From Lates calcarifer (taxonomy: Eukaryota; Chordata; Actinopteri; Centropomidae), in NCBI RefSeq assembly GCF_001640805.2, contig NC_066842.1:24816098-24880097 (forward strand): a DNA stretch of 64,000 bases, written 5' to 3'. Position numbers and translations under genes: made by a program. Under the pieces are notes generated by a model, which was not told the DNA's origin, searched no databases, and worked only from the letters and a program-made list of their open reading frames with translations. This document shows, one piece after another, positions 1 to 13,700 of the stretch. The stretch's first letter is position 1. The number at the start of each line of letters is the position of its first letter.

Positions 1-2750
1 ATATGGACACTGTTTTGCATGAAGGAGATCAGCACTTCAGAAATATTCAAACCAGCCTGTTCAGCACCAACAATCATGTCACAGTCAAAGTCACTCCCCA
101 TTATGATGTTTGATGTGAATATTAACTGAAGTTCCTGACCTGTGCCTGGATGGCCTTATTCACTGTGCTGCTGCCACATGGCTGGTTCTTTGGATAATGT
201 CATGAATAAGCAGGTTTGCAGGTGTTCTAGATACAGTGTTTGGTGGGTGTATAGTGTGACACAGATATGCCTTAAATAACTTCTTAATCATATTGAGTGT
301 TCCATAACATGGTACTGCCTATTATTATTGGGTGAATGCTTCAGGGATACATCCATAGAAATAAAATAAGTTTAAAGTAAATTAGACTGTTGTGTGATTG
401 TTAAATGTTGTTTGTTCAAGAAAAGTCAGATAGCAGAGTGTTTCGGCAAGCTCTCCATTAGTTTGAAGCCGCTGTCTTGCCAAGGAGACTGTGGTGTGTT
501 AAGTAGGTCATACTGTCCGTGAGAAAAAAGAAAAGCAGGGAAAAGGAAGGAAAGGATGCTGGGGTGGTTGGATGAATAAACAGACAGATGGATGGTTCCT
601 TTTGAAATTCTGAATGATCCTCTTGATCATTTGCTACAATGGCAAACATAGACTTAACAGTCAACATCATGATTGCTTTAATATGAAGTCACAAGTAAAT
701 GCAATGTCACTCCATTGCTTAGCTAAGGGGGGAGGAAATTGTTACTTAGTAGCCTACATCATAAGCCAGCTGGTTCACTACTTAATTGGCTGAACCTCAT
801 GACTCTTGGGAGAAATACAAACAAAACAAGACATGAAGTAATCCAAGAAAGAAGGCTCACACACCAACAGAGAGGAAAAATAAAACAAATTATGGAAATT
901 AGTGAGCACTCTAAAGATAGGAGGACAAAGTTAATGTTAACGTTCACATCAAACATCAGAATGGGAAAAAATATGATCTCAGTGACTTTGACCATGATGC
1001 GATTGTTGGTGCCAGACAGCCTGGTTTGCATATTTCTGAAACTGCTAATCTCCTGGGATTTTCACACACAACAGTATCTAAAGTATACTCAGAATGGTGC
1101 AAAAAATACAAAAAACAGTAAAAAATAGTAATTCCACTGCATGGCCGTTCTGCAGGCAAAATCACCTTGTTTTTGAGGAAGGTCAGGGTAAAATGGCCAG
1201 ACTAGTTCAAAGTGACAGAAAGGCTACAGTTCAGTAGTGCAGTACATAAAATCATGCAGATACAGGTCATACAGGCAGCACAAAATGTGTTGTGAAGTGG
1301 GTAGAGAATTAATTTCACTTCCCATTGTCAGAAAAATAAGATGGGGTTAAGGCATTCCCCACAGTGGTGCCACAAAATACTGTGTACTATCTAACTATCT
1401 AAACACTTGAAAAGTTTATGGTAAGAATCATTTCTGACAATTTTTGTACTGATCTGGGGGCAAGATTCCATTGTGATGTTTGGGACAGTAATAACATACA
1501 GCATCAAGACCAATTACATGAGGTATGCAGGTGTAAAAACCCTACACATCCAAAGTCACTAGGATATCATATTTTCACACTTAAAATCTTTGAAAGTCTT
1601 TAATATACCAACAGTTCCCCCCCAGGTAAGACAGGAGACCTGGAAAAAATCAACTATAGGGAAGTCTTTTATTTTCACTGTTCTGAGAGGCACCTGATTC
1701 AGCTTCATATCTTAAGAAGATGTGCTGAGAGCATCTTCCTCCTTATAAAGTTTCAACTTTTTGCATCTTCCTTCTCTTGTGTTACTGCTCAGTCTTGCAC
1801 CCACAGGTGCTTTGACTGGCTTGGTTGTTTCTCCAACTAGGGAACTTGCCTTTCACTGGAGAAGAGCCAGACGTAGGATTGAGATGCTCAGATGCAGTGA
1901 TTCAGAGATCTAGTCCCAGAGTTTCCTCTGTTTCCAAAAAGCAAAATGGATGAACGGCTAGGTGCCATGCATCATCTGACGAACATGGCACATCAGGGTG
2001 TAAACCAGAGACTGTTGTCCAGACATCTGCTGAAGCAGGGAACTGATCTGTAAAACAATATTTGTTCTTCTGGAGAAAATAAAAAGGGACATTGCACAAA
2101 ATACAGAGTTTAAGAGGCAACAAAAATATATGTCCTTATAAATAATGCTAAATGCTGTATAATGCTTAAGTTTGACAAGGATTGCTGTAGGTTGGTGATC
2201 TACCAGGGACACGTGGATGATTTTGGAATTGGTGGTCCCATCAGTTTATGCCTTAGTTTCCCAAAACCCAATCAGTTCCTTTGACGGTATCACAAATTAG
2301 AAATACAAGATGTTCTAGTTGCCTGTGGTCTGTCATGTTGGTCTGCCTGTGTGTGTGGGTGTAAGGATGTCTGTGTGCCAGTATGATGTCATTTTGTATC
2401 AGAATTGGTTCCTCAGAAAAGAATATTTTCCTTCAGATTTTGATTAATTCGTTCCCATTTTGCCAGTGTGTTCTAAAAAGCGTGAGCAATTTCAAAGCTT
2501 GAGTGCACCAACTCAGACCTGCAGTGTCCTGCTTTCAAAACAAGATGAACACATATGCACACAGGACAGTCATACACATAATATCTCTCTCTCCACCAAA
2601 CTCCAATGCTTTCTTCTTTCTTCACCCTTATTTCCTTCTTTCCTCTCTTTGCCCTACAATTCTTTTCTGTCTCCTACTCCTCCATTTGTCACTTCTTTTC
2701 TCCCCTCACTTTGTGGTGCTGTGATCTTGAGTGTGCTGCATCATTGGTGA
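1..2750. other. upstream flank without recognised genes
   Basis: AT-rich DNA without credible exons on either strand. The only recognisable item is a Tc1/mariner fossil near 930-1250; the open frames here are short and lack any family signature. Confidence 0.6.
930..1250 (+). mobile_element. decayed Tc1/mariner-type transposase fragment
   Basis: From 975 the frame reads DLSDFDHDAIVGARQPGL, then HISETANLLGFSHTTVSKV and YSEWCKKYKK before a stop at 1119. This is the paired-like helix-turn-helix region of a fish Tc1/mariner transposase (G-x-S-E-T-A-x-L-L-G-F-S-x-T-T-V). Further decayed coding, including a K-W-P-D-like MARL region, continues to about 1250 with frameshifts. No DDE catalytic part or terminal repeats are seen, so it is a dead 5' fragment. 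Confidence 0.8.
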
Positions 2751-2776
2751 AGCCACGTGCCCTCTGTTTATCGTCA

Positions 2777-2834
2777 GGAAGGGGAGGGAGAGAGAGAGAC
2801 GAGAGAGAAAGAGAGATGAAGTCTCTACCTCGCC

Positions 2835-2877
<43 letters not shown>

Positions 2878-2893
2878 TCGCTTTGTCTCTCTC
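2777..2893. repeat. purine tract followed by (TC)n: inverted GA/TC repeat
   Basis: About 40 bases of AG-rich sequence (2777-2817) are followed within 20 bases by about 50 bases of TC-rich sequence (2834-2892). The two arms are complementary in composition and could form a long hairpin or triplex (H-DNA) structure. Confidence 0.7.
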
Positions 2894-2899
2894 ATTTTG

Positions 2900-3033
2900 T
2901 CTGGTGCACCCACAGGCACACAAACTCAGCTTTGTACACTCATCCAGTGCTTAGTAGCCTGAGGGACGCACACACGAACACAGACACCAAAAACACAACC
3001 AGGAAGACAGAGAAACACTGAAGTACTCCACAG
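2900..3033 (+). other. possible untranslated first exon of long ndrg4 transcript
   Basis: The ndrg4 exon at 23534 needs an upstream exon. Here a CACGTG E-box (2754-2759) and a GA/TC block precede a CA-rich stretch ending ACTCCACAG|gtacag at 3033, a usable donor. No other support; another position anywhere upstream, even outside the window, is equally possible. Confidence 0.2.
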
Positions 3034-6000
3034 GTACAGTGAAGCTTTATCTGTCTGGAGCATGATATTTTTAAATTGTCTCTGTCCGAGAATGTGTATT
3101 AAACAGTCCTCTTGAAGTGTTTTTGTACCAAAATCAAGGCTAAAACTCTTTAAAAACCTGACATGAGCATATTATTATTAACTTTATCCTATATCTGTGT
3201 GACAGTAAGAGAGCTTAATCCAACGCGCTGTAGCTGTTTTGTGTTAGAGGTTTGCAGGAGAAAGAGGAGACTGTTAAAATGAGGACAGGATTTTTGGCAT
3301 GGTGTCTGTGAATACTGGTGCTGAGGCTTTGTACTAGACTTTGAACCACCACCACACATATCATTGCCTCTGCATTTGTGTGAACAGGGTGTCGACAGGT
3401 TGAATTTATTGACCTCTTAGGAAACAAATGTGCCATTTATTCCACATCATTGCCTATTAATAGAACTAAAAAGATTAGTCTGTGTTTCACCTGAAGGCAA
3501 TTGATTTATGTTGTATTACATTTGTATTGGAATAATAAAGTTGGGTTGATACATTGAAATTGCTGCTTATATGAAAAGGTAAACATTATAACACCACAGA
3601 TCTGATTATAAAGTGGCATATAACTGCAGCAGAGGAGAGAGCAGTGTGTCCTGAGGAAAATAATGTTTGGTTTGCAGCAGACTGAGGTGAGTGAATGATG
3701 ACTGTACAGTAGGTGGAGGTCATAAAAGTTGATTGAATTTGGTGCAGGCTTATGTTAGTGGTGCCTCAAATCTGCCTGCGTCTGGCTGTTGCTACAGCAC
3801 CTGAAAGACTGAGGTTATGATCCATTAGGGAATAACAGTAAAAAATAATGTGGTGCATTTACTCTATCTGGATGGTCACATTTGTTGGTTGGAATTTTTT
3901 GTAATTTTAATCGTAGTAAGATTTATTTATTAACAATAATAAACCTCATACAATTCACAAAAGCTGTATTTTTGGTTGGCTGGGTCAAACCATGACTAGA
4001 CACAATTGATTTTTTTGTTGAATGACTGTCAATGTCCTACATGTGTTTGGTCTTCATGCATAGTTTCTCAGTAGGATCCAGAACTCTGCTCTTCTTACCA
4101 TTTCCTTGCTGGATGTGTTTTTCACACATTTGTTTGAAAGCTGCAAAACTTATTGGCTTTTTTCACTACTGATGCTCTTTCATCACATGATACAGCCGCT
4201 GACGCTGAGCCTGTCTTCCCTTTGGGAGCAGGTCAGTTTCTCAGCTCGGGGTTTATAAATAGATTTACAAAGAGTATACATTCTTGCTTTTGGTTCTACA
4301 TGAGATACACGGAGCCAGTATGACAAGTATGAGAGGATAAGAAAAAAAAAGATATATTGTATGACCTTGGTGGTTGTTTCAACTTTTGTACTATGCGGAG
4401 GATATAGGACTAACTGTTGCAGTGAGTGATCTGAGTTGTGTAAATGTTGAAAGTCGATAAGGAACAGACAGCTATGTACTAATACTATGTGAGTTTGCTA
4501 AAAAGAATGGAAAAGTTCAATTTTTCATAAGATATAGTTATGACATGTTCCAGTCAGTAACAGTGCCCTCTACCAATACCATCTCTCAGGATAAGTCAAA
4601 TAATCATAAATATGCACAATTGTATGATTGTAACTTACATTTCTTCACACTAAGGGAGATATTTCAAATTTTATTAGGGTAGAGGCAATAAGAAAGGCTT
4701 CAACTGTCCTTTAGAAGACAATTATCCATATATGTTTTTATGATTTGGACGATTATTGGTCAATACTGGTGTCTCTTTGATTTTGAAGATGTTGAGCTTT
4801 CTGGCTTGCAAAACTTGCTCTGTGTTACCAGCTCTTTCTGCTTGGAATTACTTTTTGCTCCTTGGACTCTCCACCCAACCTCCATTCCTCCACCAGCCTC
4901 TCACCCCCTTGGCGTTTTCAACAGCTAAACAATGAAGGTTGGCACTGCAACTGAGACACTGGAAAAGCAGTGTTGTTCTTACGTTTTGCATGCTGATATA
5001 TTTTCTCTTTGTTGGACATTTCTGTTGGATCGCTGCTCTAATTAGTTAGCCTCCTAGTGTCTACTGGGAAACAAATCTACAGTTATTTGTGTAAATTACA
5101 GTCTGTATTGCTACTCTTCTTTCTGGTCTGATGAAGATCAGTTAATGCAGCAAGTTCTGCAAGGATAAGATACTTCACTTTTTCATCTTTATAAGATATA
5201 TATACATACATATAACAACATAACTAGAATATCAGTAACTCAATCACAAAACTTTTGGTTTTAATTGTTAAGCTTTGCATTTTCTGTCTTTTATGGCATT
5301 TCCACAGGATCCTAGTAATCTCTGTCTCCATCCTAATATTACCTTTTTTCTGTTCTGTGTAGTTTTATTGCATGAAGTCTTATACTTCTCTGAGTGTTAT
5401 TATTGCCTTTGCACCTGCAATGCACCATCACCAGTACAGTAGATCTTGTCTCTTGTATTTTTATACCCGCTGCTAGATGGGGCCTGGATTGTTTTGGAAC
5501 TTCCCTCCCAAGGCTGGCTGCACGGTTCCACAGAGCCTCCTGCAGACCATGTACGTAGGATTGTGAAGCCACCGTACCTCCCCACATAACGTACCATACC
5601 GTGCCACACAGATCTCTCCTTTATCCAGCCTGTGTGGATTTATTTATGGCATTTTCCGTCCATCCGTTCCATTCTGTCAATCAGTCAGTCCAGTGTTTCA
5701 CATATTCATTCTGCAGCAGTGGGCAAATGCCCACAAATCCAATGAAGGTTCATCATGTAGTTATTAAACATGCTTAAGATAGGAGTAGTCCATCTGTCAT
5801 CTGACGAATATCTATTTAGAAATCATTTTTAAACCACAACAGATACTGGAACAGATATTTGGAATTTGGCTGGGAGTGAAGCCAGACCCTGAAACTAATA
5901 ATTCCCTCAACAACAGTTGGCGGCAACCAGTTCCAGGTGACACACTGCGTCGACTGTTCCAGCATGAGTGGATTTTTAAAGAAATGAAAATATGAACCAG

Positions 6001-6114
6001 TAGCTAATGTGCTTTGTAGTCATATGAAGAAGGGATTCTGGTTAGTCACAAGAAAAGAAGTAAAGAAAGATTACTATGTGGCATGATGACAATTGAGCCA
6101 TCTCCATCTTATCA

Positions 6115-6509
6115 TACACTGATCAGCCACAAAATTTAAAACCACTGACAGGTATGTGAATAACACTGATCATCTTGATACAATGATCTGCTGGGAAACC
6201 TTGGGTCCTGACATTCATCAGGATGTTACTTTAATATGTACCACCCACCTAGACATTGCTGCAGACCAACCACACACCCCAATGACGAAAACACTCTCCA
6301 GTGGCAGAAGCCAGCAGGACACACCACAAATGCTGCTCAACAATGGCTCAAGGAACAAAACGAAGAGCTCAAGGTGTTACCAAGGTGATACCAATCTGAT
6401 CCAGCAGATCCCTCATGAATGTCAGGACCCAAGGATTCCCAGCAGAACAGGTGAACAATGCTATTGACTTTATCTGTCAGTGGTTTTAATGTTGTGGCTG
6501 ATGTGTGTA
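6115..6509. mobile_element. 395-bp non-autonomous DNA transposon with terminal inverted repeats
   Basis: The ends are inverted copies of about 35 bp: the left starts CACTGATCAGCCACAAAAT and runs to AAAACCACTGACAG; the right, read inverted, has CATCAGCCACAACATTAAAACC then ACTGACAG. Each end is bordered by TA, fitting a TA target duplication. There is no transposase. Similar sequence is widespread in fish genomes to my knowledge. A decayed end of the same family lies near 28632. Confidence 0.75.
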
Positions 6510-9244
6510 CTGTATGAACTGAGTTTATACCTGGAATGGCAGTGTCAATAAAGACAAATATTCAGGAACCTATGACACATCAAATTCAGAAGAAAAAAGC
6601 CAGTTACTTTTTAGGCCACATTTTTACATGGAATAATGTCAACCTTGAAGTTTGACCTAAATGGATCTCTGGGTTTTATATTTCTATGCTTAAAAGCATC
6701 CATAAAATTCTACAGTCACATTAAACTCTATGCTGAAATGCTTGGAAAAATGGCTTGGATAGTCCCTCTCTACAGCCTTGAGAGCCAAGGACCACAGTTG
6801 AAAATTAGCTAGCAACAGTTTATGTGTAGATACTATGGAACCTCAGCGTGGTCATATAGAGAAAAAATATATAAATATGGAGGCTTATGTTATACTACTT
6901 TGAGAACTTGAAATGCTACAGTGTGCGCACAAGTGACAATTTGTTGCCACATTGTTGTTAATTCACGTCTACTCTTAATTAATTAGTTACCACATTCTGA
7001 TTGTTTCGTGTGCAGGATATGAGTGTACTGCACCTCATGTGTTGGTCTTAAGTTGATAATTAGCTAGTAAGGCAATATTAGCCATTCATTTACTGGTGTA
7101 ATTAACCCCTACAATACATAATACATCAATTTGCTATTAATCCTAAAATGTACATCCTGAGAAAGACATAACTGTGTTTGCAAACTGGGCCACACCACTT
7201 CACCTGTGAGCCTCCCTCACTGAACAGCTGTAGCTCACACAGTTGTGTGGTGAAATTTCAAATGACTGGGTGACTTTTAGGTAACTATCAGCCTCTTTGG
7301 TAAATCTGAGAGAGTAGTGAGAGAGAATAGAGCATACCACCATGGCCTGTCATCACACATACACATACATTCATTTTTTCTCAATGTGTGTGTGTTATCT
7401 ATTACTGTCTTTGAAATGCCAGACTCGGTGCTTGTTATCTTGTGTGTCTGAATCAGTATGGAAAGAACTGAGTGTTCCACAAGTCTGCAAACATACTCTT
7501 ACTTTATTATGGTGTGTATGCAATATAATTCATTTTAAACTCAGCAACTGCAGTAACAAGTGGCAGATCTGTGATAATAGTAATTGCCTTGGTCAATGTT
7601 ACTGAACAAGTGCTGATGTTAATCACATCATATCATAAAAGGCAGAAATACTGAATGCACCTCAGTAAATGGCAGAAAGAAATTTGAAATGTTGGATAGA
7701 GATTGGCAGTGAAACGCAGATAATTGTGCTTTAATTACAGACTTATTTGTACAGAACAAAAATAGAAGCCTGCCTTGTCAGGATCATAATCCATCAAGCT
7801 AAAAATAAAACGTGTGGTGTATTTCCATATCACCTCCTCAAATTCCCGTCATCTCCACAGGCTGAGTGTCTGTGGGGTAACAACAAGCAAAAGAAAACTC
7901 AATTTGATGTTGGCAACATACGACAAAAATGTTTTAGGAATACACAAAATGGAATGAATGGAAATAATATGGGCAGAACAGTGGAGCTATCCAGCCATGA
8001 AGATAGTTTTACTTTTAAGTCCATGTATTTTCATAATTCTTCCTCCAAGATTTCTGCCTCTTCCCCAACACAATAAAGGTAAAAGGCATTACATTTGTGG
8101 TATCAATGAAAAACATTCAACAGCCATGAGTTTTTCCAGAACAGTGTCCCTATTTCTCTCGATGATGTGCAGGATTCACTGTTAACCTGTTTCTTTTGAG
8201 AGCTGTTTACAGTGAGGTCTGTGGATAATTCAGGAGGCAGAAATTTTAGAGCACCCCTGCAGCCATAAACATTCCACTTGCACTACACCATCTAGGTCTT
8301 TTTATTAATATTCTCATGGCATCATTATAAGCTATTTTACAGTATCCTCTGAACAGAAACATCCTCACTTAACTTCTGCAAAAGAATGTTTGCTTGTGCA
8401 TACATCATACAGCATTGCCTGTAAATATCATATATATCTGCCATTTACTCCGTAATAAGATGTCATCGATATAATATTTTACCTTATTACAGACACTAGC
8501 AGTATTAGACAAGGTACCATATATAGTCACTTGCCCGATAAAGGGTTAATTACATCTCTCTCTACAGGTTTTCACAGATCTACAGATTTTTTTTAATCCA
8601 AAACTACTTCACAGTTCTCTTTGTAGGTACAGGTAACCCCTTTATCCCTCTACATATTATGGCTTTAAACCTCCAATTCTACTTAGAAATAAACACAGGG
8701 CTGTTGTAGGTTATGGCCTTTTTTCAGTGGACATAGTAATAAAACCATGTGTCTCTCTGTAAACTAGCAGTAGTGTGCTCCACTGAGCTTTGCTCCTTGA
8801 CATTTGGTTCACTGCTCGGGCTAGGAAGGAGTCCAGCAAACACTCCCCTCTCCCCTCAATGTACTGCTGGTAACCACACACTGTCTGTCCGTCTGCTTTC
8901 ACTGGCATCTTTCCTACAGTGCTGTGGGCAGCCTATAGAACACAACCACTAGAATGAACAAATTGTTTTCATTTTTCAGTTCCGCTGCTGGATGGTCCAA
9001 CTGCGCCATTCAGCTTGAGCCAAATAAAAAGTCCTAAGAGCTAGTGTTTGGATGTAGCTGATGGCCTTGACGGTAGACAAATGGTTGATGTCTCATTAAG
9101 AAGTAGGTATGACCTTAGCTTGACCATTAGACAAGTTAATAACAAGGCAAAGATACAGCTCAGTGTCTCTCATGAATCATATCTGAGATAGTGAAAGAAG
9201 CTGTCCAATTCCACTGTATTGTACAACTAATGTTCACTAGCTCT

Positions 9245-9640
9245 CAAAGTATGTGGCCACAACATTACACCCAAACTGAATGTTTAAAATGTCATTCTAA
9301 AACCATGGCCATTGTTACTGTACCAGCCTTCACTTCTGGAGAAGGCTTTCAACCCAGTTTTGGAGCCTAGCTGCAGGGACTTGCAGCATTAGTGAGGGCT
9401 AATTAATTGCTGTGCCTTACATGACTCCAGCTGATGTTAAGGTTTCTATGCCATTTCTTGGCCATGTCATGAAGCTCCTACCACACAGTTCTTATGTTGA
9501 CATTTCTCTCCCTAATAAGTAGGAATGAAAAGAATTCTATGCACTACGTTCTTCGGTGCTACGTCCATTCCATGAATTTGTGTGAAAATTGTGTGCACCA
9601 AACACTCAGCTTTGCAGCTGTCACAGTTACCTGCACCTAC
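9245..9640. mobile_element. degraded fish DNA-transposon (MITE-like) fragment
   Basis: The order of short blocks (GTGGCCACAACATTACACC, TCATTCTAAAACCATGG, TTCTGGAGAAGGCTTTCAACC, TTTTGGAG, AGCATTAGTGAGG) resembles a common teleost TIR element I recall, strongly mutated. Ends are not clear and superfamily is uncertain. Confidence 0.4.
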
Positions 9641-10694
9641 AGTTGACTAGGACAGCCTTATAATCATCTGGTAGTGCCATGTTCAACAATATTCAAGTTT
9701 CAGTTTTTTTCTGTTGTCATGTTAGTTTCAAAATAGGTCTGTGTGTTGGAATAAGCATATTCCCATCTATTAGATTAGCAATAAGAGTTTTGACTGCCTT
9801 CATTTTCACACAAAAGGCAAATTTCACACTGAGCAGAATTTCAAAAAAGTAGGACGAGCTGCTTCTCCCACAGAAAAACTTAGAAATCCATTTTAAAATA
9901 AAATGACATCCTTCTGGATAGGATTTGAAGTAGAGTGAGTTAACAGAAAGACAGTGGATAACTATGGCTGTAATTATTACTGGGGTGGGTGAAAAATTAC
10001 CCACATAGATGCTTTGGGCATGTTTAAAATTACCAACAAAGGTAAAATTAAAACCTCCCTTGAGAAGTAAATCCAGCCTGAAACATTTACCCACCTTGTA
10101 CAAATTCTAAATATAAAATGTAACAAACCAAAAGTGACAAAAAAGTAGTGTCCATAGTCTATGTCCTTTTGCTAAAAATTACACCACTCGGTGCTTCACA
10201 TTTACATTTTGAAATTACAGTTATGCAACACTACTCCCTTCAGTGATGTATGAGTGTGAACTGCATAGGGAAAAGTTAATTATTTAATAAGGGTGACATT
10301 TCAGACAGGGTCACAGTGTATAAACTAATAATGTCTGCACATGCACACAGTTTATGGTTTTGGATATATGACTGGGCTTACTGCAAACACGGCAAAACCA
10401 CTAAGAGGTCATGTATGTTGCAAAATAATGCAACATTTGTTATAAGTTGGGACATTGTTGCTACCCCCAAGAAGTACAAAGTTCCACAAGTAATTACAAG
10501 AGAAATTGAGATTGTTGGTCATAAAAACATATTACATATTACACATTTTAATTACTGCATTTCATTTGCATGAAAAACAAGGATACAGTCTGCTCTGAAG
10601 GTGATCTTAGGCACTGCCTTTACAAAGGAAGGACACAGTTCAGAAAGTATTTTTTAGATTGTTTTAGATTAAATTTTAAATAAATAAAGCTCCC

Positions 10695-10775
10695 CATTAG
10701 TCTACACTTAATAACCCATTATGACAAAGTGAAATTAAAAAAATGTGAAAATGATCTGAATATTTTCTAAAGCCA
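10695..10775. mobile_element. short Tc1-like end fragment
   Basis: TAGTCTACACTTAATAACCC followed by ATTATGACAAAGTGAAA resembles the terminal region of fish Tc1-type elements. Only about 80 bases remain; a weak call. Confidence 0.35.
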
Positions 10776-13700
10776 CTATGTCTTTTTGTTCTTGGACTTT
10801 TGAGCCTATTTAAATCTACATTTACAGCTGTATTAATCAGGGGTGGACCTTATGTGATGAAGTACTCCATTAAATTGACGTTAGGTACACAATGGTGGAT
10901 TTAATAGCTATGGGTAACTGTAAGTGTTGCCTCAGCTTTTATTTTGCCTGTACACAGGATTGTGCAACTTTTCAGTTTTAACTCAATGCCTACAAATTTG
11001 CTGAGCAATGTCCCAGCTGTGAAAATATACCTGTGAAACAAGGTGATGATTAAAAAGAACAAGTATGCTCAGCCTTTCTTGATTAAAAAGAGATGAACAT
11101 GACCACCTGAATACCACCTCTTATCCAGAATCTCATTAGTGTGGAACTGAGTGAAGTGGAATTATTGAAGCATGTACCTAAATGCACACTCAGACACGAT
11201 GGCCTTAACTTTAATCACTGCTCACATCTCAGATGGTGCCAGCTCCTCATCCACTCCAACACATTCCTTTAAAGCTGGGGCCATATTTTACGATATACTG
11301 TGCATTAAGAAGCAGAGTGCAATCATCTTTGCTAGTTAGTTTTGTACTGCATATACCATAGTATGAAATGTCTATAACAAAAACCTTAAAATGACACATC
11401 GCAACTTTTGAAAGATCAAATAATACACACATTAAAAGTCAAACTGATAAGCTATAAAACACAACTTTGCTCAACTCAACTTTTTCTGTTTTAGGTTTAC
11501 TTTGTCTGGTTTGACCAATGGCTTATGGTAGCTAATGCTAGCTAACATTAACAAGCTTAAGTTAGATATTGTTGGATCACAGATGTTACGTCATTTTATG
11601 GCCTCAATTTTATGGCCTCATTAGCAGACATAACCGGATTTATATTAAAGACGGGCTTTTATTCCATTTCTCCTGTTCCCCTGTTAATGCGAACATAATA
11701 CTCACTCTATATTGTCTTGATAATCCCTTTATCATAGGCTTTTAATCTGAAAAAAAAAAAACCAAAACACACAACTTGGTTTGTTGCTCATTTGGACCAA
11801 AGAGCAGACAAGAGAAAAAGCATGAAGTGTAATGATATCATATAATGGAACTTCCATGAGCTAGCCCTGTAACAACTGCACTCCCAGAGTAAACTCAACT
11901 GGTTTGGTGTGTGTGAAAATCTAACAACACTCTTTCACAACTCCATGGCAGAATCAGCCATTACTTTTTCATTTAAAACTATCCTTTACATTCTCCATTG
12001 GAAGTGAATTGACAGAGATTTAAGGTACCCAAGTCTAACAAGTTAAAAAAAAAAAAGTATTCTTCATGTCTTCATGTCACGCTGTAAAACTGTTTAAATT
12101 GTTAAATGTCCTTTCATATAATACTGATGAATAATAATTCCCTTTTTGTTTTAACCACTAATGATTAGGTTTGATAGTGATGCTGGATGCATCACTATCA
12201 GTTATGAGATATACTGTTATTTTATATAAATTGTATTTTATGTGAGTCTTCGTACTAAATTGAAGCAGGCTGAATGTTGCAGAGTTGCCAGTAGGGTACT
12301 TATACTGACACAGAGATACTGACTGTTGATAATGACTCAGAGTATGCAGACCAGGAAAACATCCACCACAGGGGCCCTGGGGCAAAAATTAGCTTTGGGC
12401 ATGTGTGCACTGTGTACACAATAATAACAAACTGATTTGCAATCAAATTACCACAAAGTAACTGCCACATTATGAAGGTGGGCCCCACATGGGTCAGTCT
12501 GTGTTAAGGTTTAAGCTTCAGTGCCTCTATTAAGGTGGTTTCTACTCTTTTTCTTATCTGTCCCTCCACTGTCCTGCTGTCTCTCTGACTCCATCTCTTT
12601 GATCTGTCCCAGTTTCCAAGTATTGATTCAGTGAATGTACATTAGATCAGCTCTGTCCCCTCCACACTGCAACACAATTGATTTCCGAACTGACAGGAAA
12701 CTTCTCTCTGAGCCTTTTTACTGTCCCTACATAAATACAACACTGTATATTATGACTTTCCCCAGATAAATACGATGGTGTGTTTTGCATTGTGTTTTGT
12801 AATTGACATAATTAATGTTTTTCTTGTTAAATGTATTGAATTGGTTGGTCAGGTGATTATATTATGTTTATACTGTATATATGATGTTTTTGTAGCTGGT
12901 TGAGCAAACTTGAAGGTCCTCTGTTATCTAATGCAGAAACAAAATAAAATGTAGAGATTGGAGGCCTGTTCTACAAAACAAGTTCAACACACCCAAGATA
13001 ACATTTTGTTATTTAGCTTCACTGAACAGCAGTTTTGCTAAGTGGTCACACGACAGTGGTTCCAAACTCAGCAAGTCAACCCAGGATTGTAATAATATGA
13101 TAATATGATATGAGAGGAAACACTGATACCTACAGGTTAATTCAGTTACTGCGAATTCCAGAAATGATATTTAGCAAGGTGAAATGTAAGCAATATAATC
13201 ATGTGACTAGAATAGAAAAGATACTAGAAATAATTTCCAGTTAATAAAGTCAGGCTAAGGATATATTGTTAATAAATACAATAATTATTGTTTCTAAGTG
13301 ACTTTTGTCTGATGGTATTTTTTTTCTGAATTATTCTGAGTATGTGAAAAAGTTACAGCAATGTCAGACTGTTTCTGCTGCCAAGGCAGAAAGGAAAGTT
13401 GATGTCTGATGAGATCAATCTGACTGAAATGTTTTTATAATGATTTAGAATCATGGGAAATATTCAACAATGAATGGATAAAAGCATCTTTGTTCAGTAA
13501 AAATGAAGGTGTAATAGTGAGTAAGTAATCATTTAGTGACTCCGTCCTTTTGTTATAAACTCTGCAAAATTATTCCATTGATCTATTATCAACCTAGATA
13601 GATAGGACAGGTTGAAAGTAACTATTCTGGAGCAGGTTAGTTGTTCAGCATAAGTTACCATGATGATTTACCCCACTAAGAAGTAAACCACCATCAAAAC

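Noticed and set aside
2460..3021. Overlapping open frames through the TC/GA block
   Set aside because: They are translations of dinucleotide repeats (runs of Ser-Leu or Arg-Glu).
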